Shown here piece by piece: positions 7,946 through 13,291 of a stretch of 13,291 nucleotides of DNA. The notes under the pieces were generated by a model that searched no databases, had not been told where the DNA came from, and saw nothing but the letters and a program-made list of their open reading frames with translations. This stretch comes from CAYYOS01 sp964473355 (GTDB lineage Bacteria; Pseudomonadota; Gammaproteobacteria; Burkholderiales; REEB80): assembly GCA_964473355.1 (NCBI GenBank), contig CAYYOS010000067.1, positions 1 to 13,291 of the forward strand, written 5' to 3'. Position 1 is the first letter of the stretch. Every line of letters starts with the position of its first letter. A program made the position numbers and the translations under genes.

Positions 7946-8836
7946 CTAACGAATGTTAACCAACCGCGCAGAAGGAGGTAGAACCCACTTTATAGGGTTG
8001 TTAGAATCGTAATAATCGGCAACCGTATAACCGGAAAATTCCAGTAAGGTTGTTCCCAATTGTAGACGGGCCGGGGCAAAGCACCCTTTATTCAGACCGC
8101 CGTAGGGATGCGACTGAAATCGAAAATTATTATACTCCACCATATTGCCTAGTTGGGTAGCAATCACCGTGCCCCCACACAAACCTGTATACATCCCCGT
8201 GGAATAAGCGGGTACGGAAATATAGCCCTGATAACATCCACTACCAAAACAAGAGGGACTGGTCACAAAATGAACAGATGGGTTAGGGGAAGCATAAGGG
8301 GACGGAGGTGCAAATACATAACCCGCTGGTCCATCATAGCCCCAACCTTGGGAAATGTATGAACTCATTTCTTCATTGCTCGTTGTATATGCATGCTGCA
8401 AATCTCCCGTCCAATGATCGAACTTTGCCAGGCGGTACAACGGTGAAGTGTTCCGCTCTTGTTGTGTGTAGAGATAGCCTTCGTTGCCCTCAAAAATCCA
8501 ACCCCAGCTCTGCACCAGTGACGATTCATAATCAGAGACGGTGTAGAAATGCTCAATTTGCGGGGCCCCTTTGAAGAAACGATAGAAAGGAGCTGCCATC
8601 CCCAGATTGACCGACGTTATATATGCGACATATCCCATATCCTGATATCCGTGTTGATTTATGGCTAAATTGCGCTGATCCAGGCTAATCGTGTAAAAAT
8701 TATCCGTGACTGCTGAATTGTAAGTGCGATAGAGACGTTGATGGGCATATGCATGTTCCACCGCTGCGGCTTGGAAAGCTAATAGCGTCGTTATTAGAGC
8801 AAACGTACAATTTAAACCCGTTTTGCTAATTATCAC
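7946..8836 (-). CDS. Secreted protein with three DUF5648-like repeats, function unknown
   Basis: From GTG 8836 the product has 296 residues. Residues 1-31 look like a Sec signal peptide with a hydrophobic core (FALITTLLAFQAAA) and likely cleavage after Ala-Tyr-Ala. Three tandem repeats follow at about 34-74, 83-124 and 132-175, each with an aromatic opening (LYRTYN, FYRFFK, LYRLAK), a central FYT/FYT/AYTT and an ending that reads GYVAY, GYLYT or GYVFA. This pattern matches the DUF5648 repeat found in secreted bacterial proteins, a family with no established biochemical role. The last 110 residues hold four cysteines (196, 201, 220, 252), which could form disulfides, and match nothing I recognise. 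The frame stays open upstream to ATG 8923, but the GTG has a well-placed AAGGAG and gives a clean signal peptide. It lies between a 391-base gap and a 280-base gap, so it is probably its own unit. Confidence 0.78.
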   Translation of the reverse strand: MIISKTGLNCTFALITTLLAFQAAAVEHAYAHQRLYRTYNSAVTDNFYTISLDQRNLAINQHGYQDMGYVAYITSVNLGMAAPFYRFFKGAPQIEHFYTVSDYESSLVQSWGWIFEGNEGYLYTQQERNTSPLYRLAKFDHWTGDLQHAYTTSNEEMSSYISQGWGYDGPAGYVFAPPSPYASPNPSVHFVTSPSCFGSGCYQGYISVPAYSTGMYTGLCGGTVIATQLGNMVEYNNFRFQSHPYGGLNKGCFAPARLQLGTTLLEFSGYTVADYYDSNNPIKWVLPPSARLVNIR

Positions 8837-8842
8837 TGTTCT

Positions 8843-8848
8843 CTCCTT
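8843..8848 (-). promoter_or_regulatory. Ribosome-binding site that fixes the GTG start at 8836
   Basis: The minus strand reads AAGGAG here, six bases before GTG 8836. This is a near-perfect Shine-Dalgarno sequence and argues against the upstream ATG at 8923, which would place 29 unlikely residues before the signal peptide. Confidence 0.75.
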
Positions 8849-9018
8849 CGTGTTGTTCAAGCCGGGTGAACGGGAAAATAACCCCTTATAAATTAATAGC
8901 GAATTGTCATACGCCATTAGCATAGCACCCTTTTCGATTCAGTCCAGTTAAATGTGTTTAATTTATTGCAAGAAGGAGTTACCGATGTAGGCTGTACACG
9001 GCGTGCGGCAAATGAATT

Positions 9019-9116
9019 CTCGCCCGGTGAGAAACGGGCCCGAAACCTAGAACGCCTGCACTTAGGCGCCTCGATTTTGCATCGGCACAAAACCGACTGC
9101 GTCAGGCCCTGGCGAG
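9019..9116. other. GC-rich stretch with nested and competing inverted repeats, possible structured RNA
   Basis: This lies immediately downstream of the isomerase stop and within the leader of the DUF5648-like gene. CTCGCC (9019-9024) pairs with GGCGAG (9111-9116) across the whole stretch. Inside are a 7-bp stem with one bulge (9079-9085 with 9093-9100, 7-base loop) and a 5-bp stem with a 6-base loop (9053-9057 with 9064-9068). A third 5-bp stem (9022-9026 with 9035-9039) shares bases with the closing helix, so the two are mutually exclusive. It matches no riboswitch or tRNA consensus that I recognise, and there is no U-tract to make it an intrinsic terminator. Strand is unresolved because the arms are symmetric, but the gene context favours the minus strand. 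Confidence 0.35.
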
Positions 9117-10031
9117 TTACGGTTTATGTATATGGACTTCCGGAATGGGTTTTTTTAGTTTTACAATAGCGTCCTGATTAACTACTAATTTACTGTCACC
9201 CGTGGTTTTCTTAATATATTCTGCCCGCGCTTCAGCTCCTTGTTTTTCTTTTAGCGCATTCATAATTTGAGGTTTTACTTTATCAAAGGGCTGGATGCCA
9301 CCGGGTTTTTTCTCGTGCAGTAAAATGACATGATAGCCGAACGGCGATTCTACCACCTCGCTAATCGCTCCTGGCTTCTCCAATGAAAAAGCAGCATCAG
9401 CGAACGGTTTGACCATTTGAGTGGCGTTAAAAAAACCCAGATCGCCCGAATTCTGCCGCGCGGAGGGATCATCGGAATATTCCTTCGCCAAATCACCAAA
9501 GGATTTACCGGACAGCGCCAGTTTTCTTACCTCTTCTGCTCGCTTTAATGCCTCTTCTTTCGTGCGGCTCTTGCTGTCAATCAAAATATGGGATGCCTTG
9601 ACCATGGGCGGTTCCTTGTACTTCTCCGGCTCAGACTTATATAGCTCTAACGCGCGAGCGGTGAAATCGGCGGGCTTATTTGTAACCGCAGATTGCGCGT
9701 CAGCGACGATTTTTTCCATGCGCAACATAGCCAAATTTTTTTCCGTGGCCCATTTTAACAGGCGCTGAGTTTGCGGGTCCTGGTCCATTTTCTTTTGCAC
9801 TGCCTCGGCCGCCAAGGTTTTTATCACCAAAATATTATTCAATATTTGACCGATTCGCTGCGCATTAAGCTCGACGCCACCCCGTAAATCCTCTGGTAGC
9901 CTTAAAAGTTCGGTTTCATAGTCCGCCACAGTCACTGAAGCCATGCTGTTTTTTAAGAGCACTTCGTCTTTGGCCGGTGCCGCACCCCATGCCAGGGAAG
10001 ATAAAAACATACCGATAAAAATAAATTTCAT
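9117..10031 (-). CDS. Secreted parvulin-type peptidyl-prolyl cis-trans isomerase (PpiC/SurA/PrsA-like)
   Basis: A 304-residue protein starting at ATG 10031, with an AGAGG ribosome-binding site five bases upstream. Residues 1-17 form a short signal peptide ending WGA-A. Residues about 35-140 are a helical SurA-N-like chaperone region. Residues 144-242 are a parvulin domain with family landmarks KASHILI (His147), FGDLAKEYSDDPSARQNSGDLGFF and FGYHVILLHEKKPG (His234). The protein should isomerise proline bonds and help fold exported proteins in the periplasm. A single isomerase domain and no lipobox make it closer to stand-alone PpiC-like chaperones than to SurA with two domains or lipidated PrsA. 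A TACAAT (minus strand, 10060-10065) could be the -10 element, but no good -35 element accompanies it. A strong terminator at 10134-10160 separates it from the gene upstream. Its neighbours are secreted proteins, a plausible client set, which is inference only. Confidence 0.93.
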   Translation of the reverse strand: MKFIFIGMFLSSLAWGAAPAKDEVLLKNSMASVTVADYETELLRLPEDLRGGVELNAQRIGQILNNILVIKTLAAEAVQKKMDQDPQTQRLLKWATEKNLAMLRMEKIVADAQSAVTNKPADFTARALELYKSEPEKYKEPPMVKASHILIDSKSRTKEEALKRAEEVRKLALSGKSFGDLAKEYSDDPSARQNSGDLGFFNATQMVKPFADAAFSLEKPGAISEVVESPFGYHVILLHEKKPGGIQPFDKVKPQIMNALKEKQGAEARAEYIKKTTGDSKLVVNQDAIVKLKKPIPEVHIHKP

Positions 10032-10133
10032 GCGCGCCTCTAAAAATTGGGAAATATTAATTGTAGCTTATTGGTCTGTTTTCACGCCACACTATTCGGG
10101 CCTTTGGGCTACTAAGTGTTTTCTCCAGACGAG

Positions 10134-10160
10134 AAAAAGCCCCGCCAAGCGGGGCTTTTT
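10134..10160 (-). terminator. Intrinsic terminator after the Thr-Pro secreted protein gene
   Basis: A perfect 11-bp inverted repeat (AAAAAGCCCCG with CGGGGCTTTTT) surrounds a 5-base loop at 10145-10149. On the minus strand it gives a GC-rich hairpin followed by a run of T, 20 bases after the stop at 10180. The symmetric A and T tracts mean it could also work on the plus strand. Confidence 0.9.
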
Positions 10161-10179
10161 GCTACTACTAAGCTTACTA

Positions 10180-10863
10180 CTAAGGTCGTATGGAGAATGT
10201 GAAGTCGCATCGGGCACCTGCGGGACAGGTATCGTACCCGGGGTTTTGATAGTTTTCACTTTTCACCATCATGTAGTACTGAGTATTAGCTTCCAAATGT
10301 TGGTATCCCTCTCTTGGGTTACCCACCGTAAAGAATATGGCGGGTTTAACGCCCACGGCTCCCACTGTCGCCTTAAAGATATCGAACTGACACCGCTCTT
10401 TGGAAATAACGACGGTACGCTCAGCCGCGTAACCCGTATACTCGCCCATTCCTAAGCTACCAATACTGTTGGTAGCGGGGCCAGTAACAAAGCTAATGAC
10501 ATGTCCGACGCCGGTAGTAACCTCGGGTTGGTGACTCTTGCCGTCCCCCCACTGAATAGCGCTGTCCACTATTTTCATCCCGGTTGGACAGTTTCCAAGG
10601 GGGGTGGGTGTCGGAGTCGGAGTCGGAGTCGGAGTCGGCGTTGGTGTCGGAGTCGGAGTGGGTGTGGGTGTCGGTGTGGGTGTAGAGCCCGAACAATTAA
10701 TGCTCAAATCTCCGTTACTATTGACCGTAAAACTGCTGTAAGTGCTACATGAAGCGCTAGTCGGTAGGACAGCCCCTCCAAAGGCGGAAGGAACTGCACT
10801 TGCACCTAAAAACACCGCGCCCGCAGCCGTACTTAAAATCAATTTAGGGGTTATGGATTGCAT
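10180..10863 (-). CDS. Secreted protein with Thr-Pro repeat linker, function unknown
   Basis: From ATG 10863 the product has 227 residues. The N-terminus (MQSITPKLILSTAAGAVFLG) is a Sec signal peptide. A short domain with two cysteines follows (SCSTYSSFTV to DLSINCSG), then 14 consecutive Thr-Pro dipeptides, then about 135 residues of C-terminal domain with four cysteines. The last part (MKIVDSAIQWGDG, YYMMVKSENY, CDFTFSIRP) looks beta-rich, and I do not recognise the fold. Thr-Pro linkers separate domains in extracellular enzymes and adhesins, so an exported or surface-attached protein is likely. ATG 10869 is two codons upstream, but AGGAG at 10871-10875 is spaced seven bases from 10863 and too close to 10869. 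The gene has its own candidate promoter and terminator. Confidence 0.8.
   Translation of the reverse strand: MQSITPKLILSTAAGAVFLGASAVPSAFGGAVLPTSASCSTYSSFTVNSNGDLSINCSGSTPTPTPTPTPTPTPTPTPTPTPTPTPTPLGNCPTGMKIVDSAIQWGDGKSHQPEVTTGVGHVISFVTGPATNSIGSLGMGEYTGYAAERTVVISKERCQFDIFKATVGAVGVKPAIFFTVGNPREGYQHLEANTQYYMMVKSENYQNPGYDTCPAGARCDFTFSIRP
10600..10683 (-). repeat. Hexanucleotide repeat encoding 14 Thr-Pro dipeptides
   Basis: Eighty-four bases of a six-base unit (ACNCCN on the minus strand). One block of near-identical ACTCCG units lies beside more varied ACACCC units, so the array mixes recently copied and diverged units. Gain or loss of units would keep the reading frame and change only linker length. 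Confidence 0.95.
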
Positions 10864-10912
10864 GGTCATTCTCCTGTGTCAGTCAGCTTACGCTGCGTGG
10901 TATAAGTACACC

Positions 10913-10940
10913 TCTATACTTTATGATAAAGTACCGTAAA
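10913..10940 (-). promoter_or_regulatory. Candidate promoter with palindromic operator for the Thr-Pro protein gene
   Basis: On the minus strand TTTACG (10935-10940) and TATAGA (10913-10918) are spaced 16 bases apart, an acceptable sigma70 layout about 50 bases before ATG 10863. The spacer holds a perfect 17-bp palindrome (10917-10933): 8-bp arms TACTTTAT and ATAAAGTA around one central base. A palindrome between -35 and -10 is where a dimeric repressor would bind. The regulator is not identified. Confidence 0.45.
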
Positions 10941-11165
10941 CCCTTTAAACAAGCGCCACCTGACAAACGGACGGTGCTAAGGATAAACGGCAACTTGCTT
11001 TTGTTAGTAAGTCTCAATGCCCCTTCCCGTGGATAAGAAAGCATAATGTGTGCCATTGGCATTGGCTTACTACGGTCGCGGAAGCGGCTTTGCAGGCAGG
11101 AGATCCGACGGACTGCCTTCACGCCTGAGTGACGGAATGCGTCACTGTCTGACCAACTATTGCGC
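10941..11165. other. Non-coding stretch between two surface-protein genes
   Basis: No plausible gene is seen. The only structure is a perfect 7-bp inverted repeat with a 5-base loop (arms 11128-11134 and 11140-11146, AGTGACG and CGTCACT). It lies about 20 bases beyond the T-tract of the terminator at 11166-11196 and could be a backup hairpin or a protein-binding site. Confidence 0.4.
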
Positions 11166-11196
11166 AAAAAAAACAGGCGGATTTGCATCCGCCTGT
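11166..11196 (-). terminator. Intrinsic terminator after the large surface-protein gene
   Basis: A perfect 10-bp stem (11173-11182 with 11187-11196) with a TTGC loop. On the minus strand it is followed by an eight-base T run. It lies 35 bases after the stop at 11232. Confidence 0.92.
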
Positions 11197-11231
11197 AAAT
11201 TGCTTCTTACTACGATGGTTACTTTTAATTT

Positions 11232-12677
11232 CTAGGGAGTAATATTCCGCGTAAACTTATGGTCAAATAAACCACCATAGTTCGACAGAACTGAGCCAGT
11301 CGCGCCGGTTAGCGTGCCATTTACAAAGTCTTGCACCATAAACCCAACGACCGGTAGACCAATATAGGTATCCCCATCGTTAGAAGTCATGGTATGTCTA
11401 GCACCAACCGGGGTAGTGACTACAGCAAAGTTGATCCTTGCCCAACCATTTTGGAAAGGCGTCGGAACGTTGACTTTATTAATGGACCCTAAAATATTAC
11501 TGTCATTAAAGGTCAGCACGTTCGCTTCCCAACAGAAAGAGTTAACTTGTGCAGGTGGGCGAGGTGATACTTGTAGCGTCGGACTCACGAATGACTCCTC
11601 ACGATCAAATACCGCAATACCAAAGTCATCGCATGCGCCGCCCAGGCCGAAGTTGCGCTGGAAAGGACGTTGTGCAGTGGTGTTCGCTCGCACTCCGGAA
11701 ACCACTGGATCTACACCAACATAGAATGTTTTTGTTGGCATCGTAACAACCCAGTCTGTGCCGGACAGTGTTTGGCTATCCAAAATAAACTCATTAATAA
11801 TGTTGTCCCGCATGAAAACAGCGGTAACCGGGTCTGCGTTGTTAACCGTTAAAAATAAAGGTGGGCCGCCTGACCAAGTGGAAGTCACTACTGCTGGCGC
11901 AGTGGCGCTCGTTCTGAAGACATTGCTAACTTTAGGATTGACTTGGGTTAAGTTAGGCAGGATGTCACCTGGTTCAAACCACAAAGGAATATCGCTAAAG
12001 TCATCTAAAGCGATAGCGTTATACCCGTAATCAACACCGTTTCTGACATTGATCAACGTGGCAGTACCAGCCAGTCCGCCCGATCCAGCTACTGTAGCGG
12101 TGAAAGCAGCTGCATTGGTTATCGCCGCGCAGTTAGGCGGGGTAGCAGGTGTTCCGACGTGTTTAATTGCAGTGGTGATCGTACCTGTCATGTCACCCAT
12201 TTCGATAATCTCGAAATAGCCTTCACGAGTGCGATCTAGACTACCAGTTTCGTTATCCGTGGCACTGCCGCCGGAATATGCGAAGTTGACGAACGGGAAG
12301 CCTGTGGCAGGAACGGTTGGGGTAACGCAAGAACGATCTGCAGTTCTCATGCGCGCGCCATCGGTGGTCGCCTCAATTATGGCAGTCCATACATCATTCG
12401 GGGACAGATATAAGTTAAAGTCTAAGACCTCGCGACTGTTCTTACCTTCCAGGAAACGTACTTTAACTGCTTTGGTGGAGGCAGTCGTGTTAACTACGGT
12501 AAGGTAAGTATCGTAAGCATTGCCGCCGTCACTACGAACAGTGTAGTACGGATAAATTAGTGCCTGCCCCAAACCATCGGGGTTAATGTGAACAGCTTGC
12601 GCGGTTCCGACTACACCTACAGTACCGAGACCAGCCAGTACCGCAGCGTAGAGAGACTTTCTTTTAAAGGTATTCAT
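11232..12677 (-). CDS. Large secreted cell-surface protein, S-layer-like or surface-associated, function unknown
   Basis: A 481-residue protein from ATG 12677, with AGGAG ten bases upstream. Residues 1-28 are a classical Sec signal peptide (basic start NTFKRK, hydrophobic core, cleavage after Ala-Gln-Ala). The mature part begins VHINPDGLGQALIYPYYTV and continues with a conserved-looking block (KAVKVRFLEGKNSREVLDF, LYLSPNDVW). The rest is Thr-, Asn- and Gly-rich and beta-strand-rich, with few charges and only a handful of cysteines. From memory, this N-terminal block recurs in proteins labelled cell surface protein in beta- and gammaproteobacteria, but no role is established. No anchor, LPXTG or PEP-CTERM tail is seen: the C-terminus ends FDHKFTRNITP. 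Its own promoter candidate and a strong terminator suggest a single-gene, possibly highly expressed unit. Confidence 0.82.
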   Translation of the reverse strand: MNTFKRKSLYAAVLAGLGTVGVVGTAQAVHINPDGLGQALIYPYYTVRSDGGNAYDTYLTVVNTTASTKAVKVRFLEGKNSREVLDFNLYLSPNDVWTAIIEATTDGARMRTADRSCVTPTVPATGFPFVNFAYSGGSATDNETGSLDRTREGYFEIIEMGDMTGTITTAIKHVGTPATPPNCAAITNAAAFTATVAGSGGLAGTATLINVRNGVDYGYNAIALDDFSDIPLWFEPGDILPNLTQVNPKVSNVFRTSATAPAVVTSTWSGGPPLFLTVNNADPVTAVFMRDNIINEFILDSQTLSGTDWVVTMPTKTFYVGVDPVVSGVRANTTAQRPFQRNFGLGGACDDFGIAVFDREESFVSPTLQVSPRPPAQVNSFCWEANVLTFNDSNILGSINKVNVPTPFQNGWARINFAVVTTPVGARHTMTSNDGDTYIGLPVVGFMVQDFVNGTLTGATGSVLSNYGGLFDHKFTRNITP

Positions 12678-12730
12678 ATTTTAATTACTCCTGTGAAAAT
12701 TTAAAGTCACCATCTTAAGAAGCTACCACG

Positions 12731-12766
12731 AATGAATCTTATAACATTTGGATTCATTTTACAAAA
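12731..12766 (-). promoter_or_regulatory. Candidate promoter with inverted repeat upstream of the surface-protein gene
   Basis: On the minus strand TTTTGT (12761-12766) and TATAAG (12738-12743) are 17 bases apart, about 60 bases before ATG 12677. A perfect 8-bp inverted repeat, AATGAATC (12731-12738) and GATTCATT (12751-12758), brackets the -10 element with a 12-base interval, so a bound regulator would cover the promoter. The -35 match is weak. Confidence 0.45.
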
Positions 12767-12796
12767 TCTTTTTAAACACGTGACGACAATAAAACC

Positions 12797-13183
12797 CTAG
12801 TCCTTATACACGTACCACCAATCATCGCCCTCTTTTAACCAAGTTTCTTCAAACTCTTTTTCTAGGCCCTTAATGTTACGTACGTCGTATTGAATAGTTA
12901 CTTTTGCTTTGCACGTATCGGCCTGACAATTAACACTATTGACTTTTGCGTCGCGCCATAATCCGGGCCTTACTTTGTCCCGGTAGCGTTCCAACGACAT
13001 AGTGTTACGCAATGCCGGGGTTAAGTACTTGTACGCGGAATCAACATCGTGGCGTATCAACGCATCCCAGCGGGCTAACGCTCTTTTTTCAACTATTGCT
13101 TTCGGCTCGGTTGACACGCCAGTTTTTACTGAACTACAAGCAACTAAACTTAAGCAGGCTAACCAAATTAATTTTTTCATCAT
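12797..13183 (-). CDS. Small lipoprotein with probable NTF2-like fold, function unknown
   Basis: A 128-residue protein. Residues 1-16 are a lipoprotein signal peptide with lipobox Leu-Val-Ala-Cys (Cys16), so it should be lipidated and anchored to an envelope membrane. The mature part has ALARWDALIRHDVDSAYKYL near its start, a Cys pair (CQADTC) and an aromatic end EGDDWWYVYKD. This helix-then-curved-sheet pattern with a terminal WWYVY resembles NTF2/SnoaL-like domains, often small ligand-binding or scaffold proteins. Two adjacent ATG codons (13183 and 13180) could each start it, and the upstream ribosome-binding site is weak. A promoter candidate lies at 13242-13268. No terminator is obvious before the next gene, 119 bases downstream, so some read-through into the surface-protein gene is possible. 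Confidence 0.82.
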   Translation of the reverse strand: MMKKLIWLACLSLVACSSVKTGVSTEPKAIVEKRALARWDALIRHDVDSAYKYLTPALRNTMSLERYRDKVRPGLWRDAKVNSVNCQADTCKAKVTIQYDVRNIKGLEKEFEETWLKEGDDWWYVYKD

Positions 13184-13241
13184 TCTTACTTAATGTTAGC
13201 GGCCACATCACGGAGCACGCTATAGCTAGCACGGCCCTAAG

Positions 13242-13268
13242 ACTATAAAACTTTGAAAGTGCCGTCAA
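13242..13268 (-). promoter_or_regulatory. Candidate sigma70 promoter for the lipoprotein gene
   Basis: On the minus strand TTGACG (13263-13268) and TATAGT (13242-13247) each match the sigma70 consensus at five of six positions. The 15-base spacer is shorter than the usual 17. It lies about 60 bases before the start codon. Confidence 0.5.
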
Positions 13269-13291
13269 ACAAAATCACGTATTTTGAAGCC

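Noticed and set aside
8837..8923. ATG at 8923 as the start of the DUF5648-like protein
   Set aside because: It would add 29 residues ahead of a signal peptide, whereas GTG 8836 has a well-spaced AAGGAG.
9019..9116. tRNA gene or integron attC site as an explanation of the inverted repeats
   Set aside because: No T-loop GGTTCGA, no acceptor-CCA layout, no GTTRRRY core site and no integron or cassette context.
10493..10752. Ser-Asp and Ser-Arg repeat frames opposite or out of frame with the Thr-Pro protein
   Set aside because: Shadow readings of the hexanucleotide repeat. The Thr-Pro frame has the signal peptide, ribosome-binding site and terminator.
10883..11188. 101-codon minus-strand frame between the two surface-protein genes
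   Set aside because: Its ATG lies inside the stem of a strong intrinsic terminator, it covers the promoter and operator candidates of the next gene, and its composition (many Arg and Ser, no domain) is not protein-like.
1..13291. CRISPR array, transposase or rRNA
   Set aside because: No spaced identical repeats, no transposase-like frame or terminal inverted repeats, and no conserved rRNA sequence were seen on either strand.

Overview
The window is chromosomal DNA from a Gram-negative bacterium, most likely a gamma- or betaproteobacterium. This rests on an ABC-transporter type O-antigen export module, a lipoprotein with a classical lipobox, Sec-exported envelope proteins and a periplasmic parvulin-type isomerase. 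Species cannot be assigned from sequence alone. Every convincing gene lies on the minus strand, so transcription runs from high to low coordinates.

Region A (1-7554) is a surface-polysaccharide operon. In transcription order it holds wzm (ABC-2 permease), wzt (ATPase with a C-terminal carbohydrate-binding extension), a class I methyltransferase with a coiled-coil tail, a two-domain GT2-GT4 glycosyltransferase, and a large TPR protein with a GT41 (SPINDLY/O-GlcNAc-transferase-like) domain that runs off the left edge. From wzt onward the genes overlap or nearly touch: TAGTG overlaps occur at 5442-5446 and 4378-4382, and TAAAATG at 2130-2136. This is the layout of a Wzm/Wzt O-antigen system, in which the chain is finished in the cytoplasm, a terminal modification is recognised by the Wzt C-terminal domain, and the polymer is then exported. 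The methyltransferase plus coiled coil recalls WbdD, the chain terminator and length ruler of E. coli O8/O9a, but no kinase domain is visible. It is the most interesting element of the window.

Region B (7555-7945) is a gene-poor gap upstream of wzm. Region C (7946-10031) holds a secreted three-repeat DUF5648-like protein, a GC-rich stretch with several inverted repeats (9019-9116), and a secreted PpiC/SurA-like peptidyl-prolyl isomerase. Region D (10032-13291) holds three envelope genes that look separately transcribed: a secreted protein with a Thr-Pro repeat linker, a large secreted surface protein, and a small lipoprotein. Strong intrinsic terminators follow the first two (10134-10160 and 11166-11196), and candidate promoters, two with palindromic operator-like sequences, precede all three. 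No tRNA, rRNA, insertion sequence or CRISPR array was found.
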